This document shows positions 1 to 6,791 of a DNA stretch of 7,526 bases, in pieces. Under the pieces are notes generated by a model. It was given only the letters and a program-made list of their open reading frames with translations, did not search any database and was not told the origin of the DNA. The stretch covers positions 1 to 7,526 of the forward strand of contig JACPHF010000034.1 in the NCBI GenBank assembly GCA_016188735.1. Reading direction: 5' to 3'. The first letter of the stretch is position 1. Every line of letters starts with the position of its first letter. Origin of the DNA: Parcubacteria group bacterium. Its GTDB lineage: Bacteria; Patescibacteriota; Minisyncoccia; Minisyncoccales; UBA10102. A program made the translations under genes and the position numbers.

Positions 1-584
1 AAAAATTGAACGCGGCCGCGGCGTCTCTTCTTCATGACGTTTATGATCTTGAGCGCGTCCGTCTCGAAAACGCGGAGCTGCTCAAGGCGTTCTCTCAACG
101 AAAGGAGCAGTCTACCCTGCTTCTTCCCGTCGTGCCGGTTGGGAAAGAGCTTTCACGGGATGTTTTGTTCCTTGATCAGGGAGAAACTGCGGGCGTGCAG
201 AACGGCATGATTGTGGTGACCGCCTCTCGGGAAGCGGTGGGCCTCATTACGGAAGCGAGTTCTCACGGTTCAAAGGTTCGTTTGATTTCCGACAAAGATT
301 TTATAACCGACGTATCTCTTCCGGACCGGGGAATTACGGCCGTTCTGAGAGGGGAGGGGAATTTCCGTCTTCTGCTGGATCTTGTACCGCGCGACAAAAC
401 ATTAGAGTCCGGGGATTCGGTGTTTACCTCGAACCTGGGCAATGTATTTTCACCCGGTCTTTTAATAGGAAGGGTGGAGACGAAGGAACGCGGGGCCGAA
501 GGATCTTTTCAAAAAGCCGGCGTCAAACCCCTGTTTGATGTTTCAAAAGCTTCCGTATTGTTTGTCGTTCTCACTCTTCCATGA
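1..584 (+). CDS. mreC: Rod shape-determining protein MreC (3' part, N-terminus missing)
   Basis: MreC is the periplasmic scaffold of the elongasome. It is anchored by one N-terminal helix, dimerises through a coiled coil, and contacts PBP2 through its beta-rich domains. The reading frame is open from the window edge (codons start at base 3), leaving 193 residues; full-length family members usually have about 270-300, so the membrane anchor and early coiled coil lie upstream. Visible first is the coiled-coil end (about residues 10-36, 'LERVRLENAELLKAF'). The beta-rich domain follows, with typical segments: 'GVQNGMIVV', 'AVGLITEASSHGSKVRLISD', 'LPDRGITAVLRGEGN', 'LESGDSVFTSNLGNVFSPG', 'LLIGRVETKE', and a C-terminal 'FDVSKASVLFVV'. 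The TTG at base 6 is inside the coiled coil and is not the true start. The stop codon overlaps the next gene in an ATGA junction, suggesting translational coupling to mreD. Confidence 0.93.
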   Translation, partial: KLNAAAASLLHDVYDLERVRLENAELLKAFSQRKEQSTLLLPVVPVGKELSRDVLFLDQGETAGVQNGMIVVTASREAVGLITEASSHGSKVRLISDKDFITDVSLPDRGITAVLRGEGNFRLLLDLVPRDKTLESGDSVFTSNLGNVFSPGLLIGRVETKERGAEGSFQKAGVKPLFDVSKASVLFVVLTLP

Positions 585-883
585 TGCAGATTTTTCTTTT
601 CTTTTTGATGGTAGGGTCGGTATTTTTGCAGGTAAGCTTTTTTCCGGCTTTTGCGTTCATTCGTAACATCCCCGTGCTCCTTCCCTTTATGGTTCTGCTG
701 GTTGTACTGCATACAAATCGTCTTTCAACGACATTCGCAGTAGCTTCGCTGGCAGGATTCTTCGCAGACGCATTCTCGTCTCATTTTTTCGGATTTTGGA
801 TGATTATCGCGGTCTGTGTCGTCGTTCTCGGTCATTGGTTTCTCAACTCGTATGGAAGACTTCCAATTTTTAGAAAAGCATAA
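581..883 (+). CDS. mreD: Short MreD-like integral membrane protein
   Basis: This is a 100-residue, very hydrophobic protein lying exactly where mreD sits, between mreC and the PBP2 gene. MreD is a polytopic membrane component of the elongasome. Apparent membrane segments are at about residues 3-22, 30-46, 50-65 and 70-90. The first half resembles MreD in pattern: an N-terminal helix ending 'QVSFFPAF', then 'NIPVLLPFMVLLVVLHTNR', then a Gly/Ala helix with an acidic residue, 'ASLAGFFADAFSS'. Typical MreD proteins are about 160 residues, so this one lacks most of the last helices; no frameshift is evident, since the end is a clean TAA overlapping the next gene. Two tandem ATGs (581 and 584) could both serve as start; the first overlaps the mreC stop as ATGA. 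No Shine-Dalgarno is seen. Identity rests mainly on gene order and topology. Confidence 0.7.
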   Translation: MMQIFLFFLMVGSVFLQVSFFPAFAFIRNIPVLLPFMVLLVVLHTNRLSTTFAVASLAGFFADAFSSHFFGFWMIIAVCVVVLGHWFLNSYGRLPIFRKA

Positions 884-2780
884 GAGGCAAAAAAGCAGAT
901 CCGATATAGAGCCTCAGGAGATCCTTCTGGATCAGCTTGCGAGAGTTCGGCAGGAGGATGAAGATCATGTGCCCGGGACCCTTGAGATTCCGCTTTCCAA
1001 TGTCATGTTCCGCGTATTCCTGTTCGGATTTGTATTCGTATTGTTTGTTTTCGGCGGGAAAACCCTGCAGCTACAGCTTCTTTCAGACAGGTATTTTGAA
1101 CTCAGCGCCCAGAAAAACGCAATCAAGACGATCCCGATACTTGCTGCCCGCGGAATTATCTACGACCGGAACATGCGTCCTTTGGTGCTGAATGTTTCAA
1201 CGTTTGACTATGTGTGCGACAAGCGCGAATTGCCCCAGGGATTGCCGGAACGAGAGCGTATCTTGAAGGATATCGCTTCCGCGATCTCTGTTCCCTTGTC
1301 TGAAATTCAGAAGCGTTTTGACGCAACCGGAGAACCGGAGACCGTATTAAAGACGCATCTCGTCCAGGAAGAGATCGTGTCTCTTCAGACCAGGCAGATT
1401 ACGGCAGCATGCGGAGTGGAAGAGAACATGGTTCGCGAGTACCCGTATGGTTCTCTACTCGGTCATGTGATTGGCTACACCGCAAAAGTTTCTTCAGAAG
1501 AGCTTCAAGAGAATCAAGGATACTTCGTGGTTGAACAGACCGGAAAAACCGGATTGGAAAAAACATACGAGGAGACTCTCCGCGGAACTCCGGGGGTCGT
1601 ACGCATGGAGCGCGATTCTTCAGGAAAAGTCATACGCGAAAAGGAACACACAGAACCTCAGGCAGGCTCTGGCCTGGTGCTGTGGCTTGATCTTGAACTT
1701 CAGAAAAAACTGGAAGAGGAAATTTCCAAGAGTCTTGCGAATACGAATGCGAAAAAAGCGGCAGCGGTCATTCTGAATTCCCAGACCGGAGGAGTGCTGG
1801 CGATGGCAAGTTACCCGAGTTTTGATCCCAATCTGTTTGCGCAGGGCATCTCGCAGCAAGAGTGGGATGATCTGAGATTGGACCTAAACAAGCCGCTCTT
1901 TAACAGGGCTATCGGAGGATTCGGCTATCCCACAGGATCCGTTATCAAGCCCTTGGTTGCGCTCCAAGGGCTGGAGAAAGGCATCATAGACGAAGATACC
2001 TCTATCTATGCTCCCTTGGAGATATGCGTATGGAATAAGTACGCGGGACGGGATGAATGTTTCCGCGACTGGACGTTTCACGGTCAGAGCGACGTGAAGC
2101 GGGGAATCGCAGAATCCGTGAACACCTTTTTCTACATCATCAGCGGAGGATATGAAGGCCGAGAAGGTTTGGGAGCCGAGAACATCAAGGCGATACTGGA
2201 AACATTCGGGTGGGGGCAGAAGACCGGGATTGATCTCTTTGGAGAGGGCCAGGGGGTGTTGCCAGTCATTAACGATCAGTGGCGGCTTGGAGATACATAC
2301 CACCTTGCCATAGGACAGGGGTTGTTCACGGTGACTCCTATGCAGGTGGCAACCGCTTTCGGAGCGATAGCAAACGGAGGCACGTTGTTGCAGCCCCAGA
2401 TGGTTCGTCAGGTTGTCGATGCCCAGAAAAACGTCATTCGGGAGTTTCCTTCCCGTGTCATTCGGGATAATCTTGTAAATCCCGAGAATTTGCAAGTTGT
2501 GCGAGAAGGAATGCGCCAGACGGTGACCTCGGGTTCTGCAACTGGATTTCTTGACGGGTTGCCGGTTGCGGCTGCAGCCAAAACAGGGACCGCTCAAACC
2601 GGAAGAAAGACTCGGGACGCCAGAGACTATCTCTACAGCTGGGTCGCGACCTTCGCTCCTTTTGACCGCCCCGATTTTCTGTTCGTGATGGTCGTGGAAG
2701 ACGTGGTCGAGGGCAATGCCGCGGCGCTTCCGGTTGCGAGAGACGTCATGCAGTGGTATTTTAATAGAACATCTCAATAA
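852..2780 (+). CDS. mrdA: Penicillin-binding protein 2 (elongasome D,D-transpeptidase)
   Basis: Class B PBP that cross-links peptidoglycan during lateral wall growth. From ATG 852 it has 642 residues. The order is: charged cytoplasmic tail (1-50); one membrane helix (about 51-69); the PBP dimerisation/pedestal domain, with 'AARGIIYDRNMRPL' (98-111) and 'GKTGLEKTYEETLRGTPG' (231-248); and the transpeptidase domain. All three catalytic motifs are present: SVIK (nucleophile S363, K366), SVN (422-424) and KTGT (577-580). 'GYPTGSVIKP' and 'GFLDGLPVAAAAKTGTAQ' are typical of PBP2. The tail is longer than in Escherichia coli PBP2 and carries 'DIEPQEILLD', resembling an extension I recall from Patescibacteria PBP2s. 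A GTG at 816 would add 12 residues deeper inside mreD; ATG 852 is preferred, though neither has a clear Shine-Dalgarno. It overlaps mreD by 32 bp. No rodA, the usual glycosyltransferase partner, follows. Confidence 0.95.
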   Translation: MEDFQFLEKHKRQKSRSDIEPQEILLDQLARVRQEDEDHVPGTLEIPLSNVMFRVFLFGFVFVLFVFGGKTLQLQLLSDRYFELSAQKNAIKTIPILAARGIIYDRNMRPLVLNVSTFDYVCDKRELPQGLPERERILKDIASAISVPLSEIQKRFDATGEPETVLKTHLVQEEIVSLQTRQITAACGVEENMVREYPYGSLLGHVIGYTAKVSSEELQENQGYFVVEQTGKTGLEKTYEETLRGTPGVVRMERDSSGKVIREKEHTEPQAGSGLVLWLDLELQKKLEEEISKSLANTNAKKAAAVILNSQTGGVLAMASYPSFDPNLFAQGISQQEWDDLRLDLNKPLFNRAIGGFGYPTGSVIKPLVALQGLEKGIIDEDTSIYAPLEICVWNKYAGRDECFRDWTFHGQSDVKRGIAESVNTFFYIISGGYEGREGLGAENIKAILETFGWGQKTGIDLFGEGQGVLPVINDQWRLGDTYHLAIGQGLFTVTPMQVATAFGAIANGGTLLQPQMVRQVVDAQKNVIREFPSRVIRDNLVNPENLQVVREGMRQTVTSGSATGFLDGLPVAAAAKTGTAQTGRKTRDARDYLYSWVATFAPFDRPDFLFVMVVEDVVEGNAAALPVARDVMQWYFNRTSQ

Positions 2781-2790
2781 TACCAGTCGT

Positions 2791-3252
2791 ATGGTCAATA
2801 CAAACTATCTTACAAAGGAAGGGTTGGAAAAACTGAACACGGAGTTGGAATATTTGAAGAAGATAAAGCGGAAGGAAGTGGCCGAGCGTCTGCGTACGGC
2901 AGCTTCCTTCGGCGACTTGAGTGAGAATTTCGACTATGCCAACGCTCGCGAAGAGCAGGAATTTGTGGAGCGCCGAATCCGTGAGCTTGAAGATCTTCTT
3001 ATGCATGCCGAGGTTGTGGCGTCAAAAGACGATTCCGGGAAGGTGCAGATAGGTTCTCGGGTTGTTTTGCGGGGAGAAGGCAAACCCCTTGAACTTCAGA
3101 TTGCGGGCACCAGGGAAGCCGACCCGTTGAACGGCAAGATTTCTCTGGAATCGCCATTCGGTTCGGCTCTCATCGGAAAGAAAGCAGGGGAGAGCGTGGA
3201 GATTGAAACTCCAAACGGCAAGGTTATGTATAAAATTGCTCAGGTAAAGTGA
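2791..3252 (+). CDS. greA: Transcript cleavage/elongation factor GreA
   Basis: GreA inserts its coiled coil into the secondary channel of RNA polymerase and stimulates cleavage of backtracked RNA, rescuing stalled complexes. The protein has 153 residues, close to the usual 157-160. Residues 5-75 form the antiparallel coiled coil, starting 'YLTKEGLEKLNTELEYLK'. The tip loop 'FGDLSENFDYANAREEQEF' supplies the two acidic residues (D42, E45) that coordinate the catalytic metal in the family. Residues 82-153 form the FKBP-like C-terminal domain with 'GKISLESPFGSALIGKKAG' and 'VEIETPNGKVMYKI'. ATG 2791 starts the family-typical 'YLT..G' N-terminus; an ATG at 2716 in the same frame would add 25 unrelated residues inside the PBP2 gene. 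The gap from PBP2 is 10 bp with no Shine-Dalgarno, so expression probably depends on coupling to the upstream gene. Confidence 0.96.
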   Translation: MVNTNYLTKEGLEKLNTELEYLKKIKRKEVAERLRTAASFGDLSENFDYANAREEQEFVERRIRELEDLLMHAEVVASKDDSGKVQIGSRVVLRGEGKPLELQIAGTREADPLNGKISLESPFGSALIGKKAGESVEIETPNGKVMYKIAQVK

Positions 3253-3253
3253 T

Positions 3254-4723
3254 ATGACCCGCATCGAAGAACTGCGATCGGCGCGAATACAGAAACTGGA
3301 ACGTCTCCAAAAGGCGGGGCTTCTGGCGTATCCGGGCATTCTCAAACGCACCCACAAGGTGAGTGAAGTTCTGGACGAATTCAAAGGGCTTGCCGTTTCT
3401 CTGGAAGAGGTGACGATTGCAGGGAGAATAAAGACCTTGCGGGAGCATGGCGGCTCTGTCTTTTTTCACATTGAAGACGGGACCGGACAGCTTCAGGCAT
3501 ACGCTAAAAAAGACCGCCTGGGCGAAAAAGCCTATGAACTTTTTCTTGATGCGTTTGAAATAGGGGATATTGTTCAGCTCCGCGGCATCCTGTTTAAAAC
3601 CAAGAGAGGAGAGAAAACGCTGGAGGTAGCAGATTACAAAATGCTCGCAAAGGCCTTGCTGCCGTTGCCGGAAAAATGGCACGGCATTCAGGACATTGAG
3701 GAGCGCTATCGAAAACGCTATTTGGATCTGCTTTTCAACGGAGAGATAAAAAAGAAGTTTGAAATGCGTTCAAAGATAGTGGCTCAGCTGCGGAAATTTC
3801 TGGAGAAAGAAGGATTTATTGAGGTTGAAACCCCTATCCTGCAGCCCCTGTACGGAGGAGCCGAGGCACAGCCCTTTACCACGCATTTGAACGCCTTTGA
3901 TATGAAGATGTATCTGAGGGTAGCCCCCGAGCTGTATCTGAAGCGTTTGCTGGTCGGAGGATTCGAGAAGGTGTATGAGATCGGAAGGGTGTTCCGCAAT
4001 GAAGGGGTGGATCGTTTCCATAACCCGGATTTCAGCATGCTCGAGTTCTATTGGGCGTACGCCGATTACAAAGACAATATGAAGCTGACCGAGCGCCTGA
4101 TCACTTCCCTGGCAAAGGAGATATTCGGCCTTGCAAAGTTTACCTACCAAGGCAAACAGGTTGACCTGAAAACTCCGTGGCCGAGGGTGGAGTACACCGC
4201 TCTGTTGAAGAAGTATGCGAATGTTGACTATGAAGCTACGAGCAGAGACGCGCTGGCCAAACAGGCAAAGGAATTTGGAATTACCGTGGAGCAGGGTTTC
4301 CCCAAGTATCAGATCGCAGACGAGATTTACAAAAAAAAGGTTCGCATGAATATTTGGGAGCCGACATTCGTGATCCACCATCCAGTCGGCAGCATTCCCC
4401 TGGCAAAACCCCTGGATGACGATCCTTCCAAACTGGGAACGTTTCAGCTCGTGCTTGCCGGAGGATGGGAATTGGTAAAAGCGTATACTGAACTCAATGA
4501 TCCGATCGCACAGAGAAAGGTGTTTCAGGAACAGGAATCGTATTACAAAGAAGGCATGGAGGGCGCCCAGCGTCTGGACGAGGACTTTATCGAAGCCCTG
4601 GAATACGGCATGCCTCCCGCAACGGGATTCGGCATGGGCATAGACAGGCTGGCCGCGCTGCTGACAGACTCGCACAGTCTGCGGGAAATCATTTTGTTCC
4701 CCACGATGAAACCAAAGGGATAA
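3254..4723 (+). CDS. lysS: Lysyl-tRNA synthetase, class II
   Basis: Charges tRNA-Lys with lysine using ATP in the cytoplasm. The length, 489 residues, is normal. An N-terminal helix is followed by the OB-fold anticodon-binding domain (about 53-130, with 'VTIAGRIKTLREHGGSVFF' and 'HIEDGTGQLQAY'). The class II catalytic domain follows: 'RYRKRYLDLL' (151-160), motif 1 around 'GFIEVETPILQPLYGGAEAQPF' start (187-208), 'RVAPELYLKRLLVGGFEKVYE' core (222-242), motif 2 'IGRVFRNEGVDRFHNPDFS' (243-261) with 'MLEFYWAYADY', and motif 3 'PATGFGMGIDRLAALL' (455-470). The lysine-pocket acids E226, E264 and E413 are retained. Two stretches differ from the common form: 'HPVGSIPLAK' where 'HPxExSPLAK' is usual, and 'GWELVKAYTELND' where 'GREIxNxFSELND' is usual. 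It starts 1 bp after the greA stop, with at most a weak 'AGG' upstream. Confidence 0.96.
   Translation: MTRIEELRSARIQKLERLQKAGLLAYPGILKRTHKVSEVLDEFKGLAVSLEEVTIAGRIKTLREHGGSVFFHIEDGTGQLQAYAKKDRLGEKAYELFLDAFEIGDIVQLRGILFKTKRGEKTLEVADYKMLAKALLPLPEKWHGIQDIEERYRKRYLDLLFNGEIKKKFEMRSKIVAQLRKFLEKEGFIEVETPILQPLYGGAEAQPFTTHLNAFDMKMYLRVAPELYLKRLLVGGFEKVYEIGRVFRNEGVDRFHNPDFSMLEFYWAYADYKDNMKLTERLITSLAKEIFGLAKFTYQGKQVDLKTPWPRVEYTALLKKYANVDYEATSRDALAKQAKEFGITVEQGFPKYQIADEIYKKKVRMNIWEPTFVIHHPVGSIPLAKPLDDDPSKLGTFQLVLAGGWELVKAYTELNDPIAQRKVFQEQESYYKEGMEGAQRLDEDFIEALEYGMPPATGFGMGIDRLAALLTDSHSLREIILFPTMKPKG
4714..4720 (+). promoter_or_regulatory. Possible Shine-Dalgarno site for serS
   Basis: AAAGGGA lies 4 bases before the serS ATG, inside the last codons of lysS. 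The purine run is partly complementary to the 16S rRNA 3' end, though its spacing to the start is short. It is the best such site among the gene starts in this window; most others have none that I can recognise. Confidence 0.35.
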
Positions 4724-4724
4724 T

Positions 4725-6017
4725 ATGTTGGATATAAAAATTATTAGGGAACATATAGAAAAAGTAAGAAAGTCCATCAAGGATCGCGGTCTTGTCTTGG
4801 ATCTTGACCGTCTTCTCTCTTTGGATGGACAGAGAAGGAAAAAGATTCAAGAGATTGAAACCTTGAAGGCGGGGCAGAATAAACTTGGGAAAGAGAACAG
4901 AGAAGAAGCGCAGGCACTGAAACAGCAAATCAAGGCATTAGAGCCAGAACTGGAACAGCTGGAAGTTCAATATAGCGAGCTTTTGTGGAAGATTCCCAAT
5001 ATCCCAACAGACGACGTTCCCGTGGGGAAAGACGAAAGGGATAACAAGATCATTCGGAGTTGGGGCACTCCTCCCAAATTTGATTTCAAACCCAAAGACC
5101 ATCTCGCTTTAGGAGAGGCGCTCGACCTCATTGATGTTGAAACGGCTGCGAAAACAAGCGGAACGAGGTTCGCCTTTTTAAAGAGAGAAGCCGTGCTGTT
5201 GGAGTTTGCGCTCGTGCGTTACGCTTTTGACGTGCTGACCTCAGAAAAGATTCTGAAGAAAATCGCACAGAAAATTGATAAAAACTATTCTGCGAAACCC
5301 TTTGTTCCCGTTGTTCCTCCCGTAATGATACGGCCCGAAATATTCCGTAAAATGGCGCGTCTTTCGGAAGATGACAAAAATGAAAGGTATTATATCCCCC
5401 AAGACGATCTGTATCTTGTGGGGTCAGCCGAGCATACCCTGGGCCCAATGCACATGGACGAAGTTTTAGAAGAAAAAAACCTTCCCTTGCGGTATGTCGG
5501 CTTCTCCACGAGTTTTCGCAGAGAATCCGGCTCTTACGGAAAAGACACGAGGGGAATATTGCGCGTGCACCAGTTCGACAAGCTTGAAATGGAATCCTTT
5601 GTGCGTCCGGAAGATTCTGTTCAGGAGCACAATTTTCTCGTCGCCATCCAGGAGTATTTCATGCAATCGTTGGGCATTCCGTACCAAGTGGTGTTTATAT
5701 GTACCGGAGACATGGGAGCTCCGGATGCTCGGCAGATTGATATTGAATGCTGGATGCCAGGGCAAGGGAAGTACCGGGAGACCCATACTGCGGATTTCAT
5801 GGCTGACTACCAGGCAAGGAGGCTTAACACGAGGGTAAGAAGAAAGGGAGGAGAGCTTGAGTATGCGCACATGGTAGACGCGACCACATTTGCAATGAGC
5901 CGTACGCCGATTGCGATACTGGAGAATTATCAGCAGAAAGACGGCAGCATAAAGATTCCCAAGGTGCTTCAGAAATACGCGGGTATTTCCGTCATTCCCC
6001 ATGGAAGAAATACTTAA
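4725..6017 (+). CDS. serS: Seryl-tRNA synthetase
   Basis: Charges tRNA-Ser (and tRNA-Sec where present) with serine. It has 430 residues, the usual size. The start 'MLDIKIIREH' is the standard SerRS N-terminus. Residues about 28-93 form the long antiparallel coiled-coil arm that grips the tRNA extra arm ('GQRRKKIQEIETLKAGQNKL', then 'ALKQQIKALEPELEQLE'), ending 'IPNIPTDDVPVGKDERDN'. The catalytic core has 'FVPVVPPVMIRPEIF' (193-207), the serine-binding loop 'LYLVGSAEHTLG' (229-240), motif 2 'TSFRRESGSYGKDTRGILR' (262-280) with 'VHQFDKLEME', 'DIECWMPGQGKYRET' (339-353) and motif 3 'ATTFAMSRTPIAILENYQQ' (386-404). The canonical TAE is SAE here, and the segment before motif 3 reads 'VDATTFAMSRT' rather than 'LNGSGLAVGRT'. 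The pattern is complete and looks functional. The end overlaps the next gene by 17 bp. Confidence 0.96.
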   Translation: MLDIKIIREHIEKVRKSIKDRGLVLDLDRLLSLDGQRRKKIQEIETLKAGQNKLGKENREEAQALKQQIKALEPELEQLEVQYSELLWKIPNIPTDDVPVGKDERDNKIIRSWGTPPKFDFKPKDHLALGEALDLIDVETAAKTSGTRFAFLKREAVLLEFALVRYAFDVLTSEKILKKIAQKIDKNYSAKPFVPVVPPVMIRPEIFRKMARLSEDDKNERYYIPQDDLYLVGSAEHTLGPMHMDEVLEEKNLPLRYVGFSTSFRRESGSYGKDTRGILRVHQFDKLEMESFVRPEDSVQEHNFLVAIQEYFMQSLGIPYQVVFICTGDMGAPDARQIDIECWMPGQGKYRETHTADFMADYQARRLNTRVRRKGGELEYAHMVDATTFAMSRTPIAILENYQQKDGSIKIPKVLQKYAGISVIPHGRNT

Positions 6018-6786
6018 GGAGCAAAACCTTCAACTTCAGGATATTCAGGTTCATTACAAAGAGGCGGGGCAAGGCGATGCCCTCCTGATTTTACACGGCT
6101 GGGGAGCGAGTTCCGAATCCTGGGTTTTGCTGCAGCGGGCATTGAGCAAAGAAGGGTTTCGCGTCATCGCGATCGACTTGCCCGGGTTTGGGAGATCCAA
6201 TCCTCCGGCTACCGTCTGGGGAGTGCAGGATTACAGCAATTTTATAGAACAGTTCGTCCGGGCAATCGGTATTCGGCAATTCTTCTTGCTTGGTCATTCG
6301 TTTGGCGGCCAGATTGCAATTTCCTTTTCCGTACAGCACCAAGAACTCGTAAAGAAACTCATATTGTGCGCTCCGGCCGGCATTCGGAGGCCTCTCGGCG
6401 CAAGAGAGAAGCTCCTCTTTGTATTTTCCAAGATACTTGCTCTGGCGCTTTTGGTTGTGCCTTCGCAAAGTCTCAAAAATCGTTTTCGTGCGGCAGCCTA
6501 CCGCCTCATGAGGCGGAGTGATTACTTCAAGGCAGAAGGAGTAATGAGCGAAGTGATGCGGCGGGTTATCAGAGAAGATCTGTTCTCAATCTTTTCACAA
6601 GTTCGCGTTCCAACCCTCATTGTCTGGGGAGATGACGATAGGATGGTTCCGGTTGAGGATGCCTATGTTCTCGCCCGAGAGATTCCGCATTCAGCGGTTG
6701 AGATTATCCCCGGAGCCGGTCACTCTCCGCATCTTAAGACTCCGGAGAAATTGTCAGAGTTGGTAACGAAGTTTTTGAAGAGCTAA
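6001..6786 (+). CDS. Alpha/beta hydrolase fold protein, substrate unknown
   Basis: A 261-residue serine hydrolase of the alpha/beta fold, probably cytoplasmic, since no signal peptide is visible. The whole catalytic set is present: oxyanion-hole segment 'LILHGWGASSESW' (29-41, HGWG), 'VIAIDLPGFGRSNPP' (55-69), nucleophile elbow 'LLGHSFGGQIA' with S100, acid in 'IVWGDDDRMVP' (D213 most likely), and base in 'IPGAGHSPHLKTPE' with H241. A lid insertion of about 70 residues (roughly 130-195) is basic and partly hydrophobic ('ILALALLVVP'), which may indicate a lipid-like or membrane-associated substrate; this is inference. The family includes esterases, lipases, epoxide hydrolases and C-C hydrolases, and the sequence does not decide among them. 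ATG 6001 lies within the serS end (17 bp overlap) without a Shine-Dalgarno. A Mur ligase gene follows after 5 bp, so a role in envelope metabolism is possible but unproven. Confidence 0.88.
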   Translation: MEEILKEQNLQLQDIQVHYKEAGQGDALLILHGWGASSESWVLLQRALSKEGFRVIAIDLPGFGRSNPPATVWGVQDYSNFIEQFVRAIGIRQFFLLGHSFGGQIAISFSVQHQELVKKLILCAPAGIRRPLGAREKLLFVFSKILALALLVVPSQSLKNRFRAAAYRLMRRSDYFKAEGVMSEVMRRVIREDLFSIFSQVRVPTLIVWGDDDRMVPVEDAYVLAREIPHSAVEIIPGAGHSPHLKTPEKLSELVTKFLKS

Positions 6787-6791
6787 TTCTT

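Noticed and set aside
6..8. TTG as the start of mreC
   Set aside because: The frame stays open to the window edge, and the residues are already in the coiled coil, so the gene is cut by the window.
816..851. GTG at 816 as PBP2 start
   Set aside because: The 12 added residues (starting MSSFSVIGFSTR) look like read-through of mreD coding sequence in another frame. ATG 852 gives a shorter overlap and a hydrophilic tail.
2716..2790. Upstream ATG for greA
   Set aside because: It would add 25 residues with no GreA similarity, inside the PBP2 C-terminus. The family N-terminus begins right after ATG 2791.
1884..2798. 304-codon open frame on the minus strand
   Set aside because: It lies wholly opposite the PBP2 transpeptidase domain, which has intact catalytic motifs. 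Its product is His/Arg/Ser-rich with no recognisable domain, typical of an antisense shadow.
582..3252. Possible TGA recoding (genetic code 25)
   Set aside because: TGA at 582-584 and 3250-3252 sits exactly at the expected ends of mreC and greA, next to new starts. The other genes end at TAA, and I saw no in-frame TGA inside conserved domains.
3770..4780. 336-codon open frame on the minus strand
   Set aside because: It lies opposite lysS, whose class II motifs are complete, and its translation has no family-like pattern. Long antisense frames are expected from biased codon use.
5466..6002. 178-codon minus-strand frame opposite serS
   Set aside because: Same reasoning: it covers SerRS motifs 2 and 3 in antisense and shows no domain of its own.
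6787..6791. Terminator or promoter before the AT-rich Mur ligase gene
   Set aside because: Only 5 bases separate it from the hydrolase gene, and I could not find a hairpin with a T-run or convincing -10/-35 boxes nearby.
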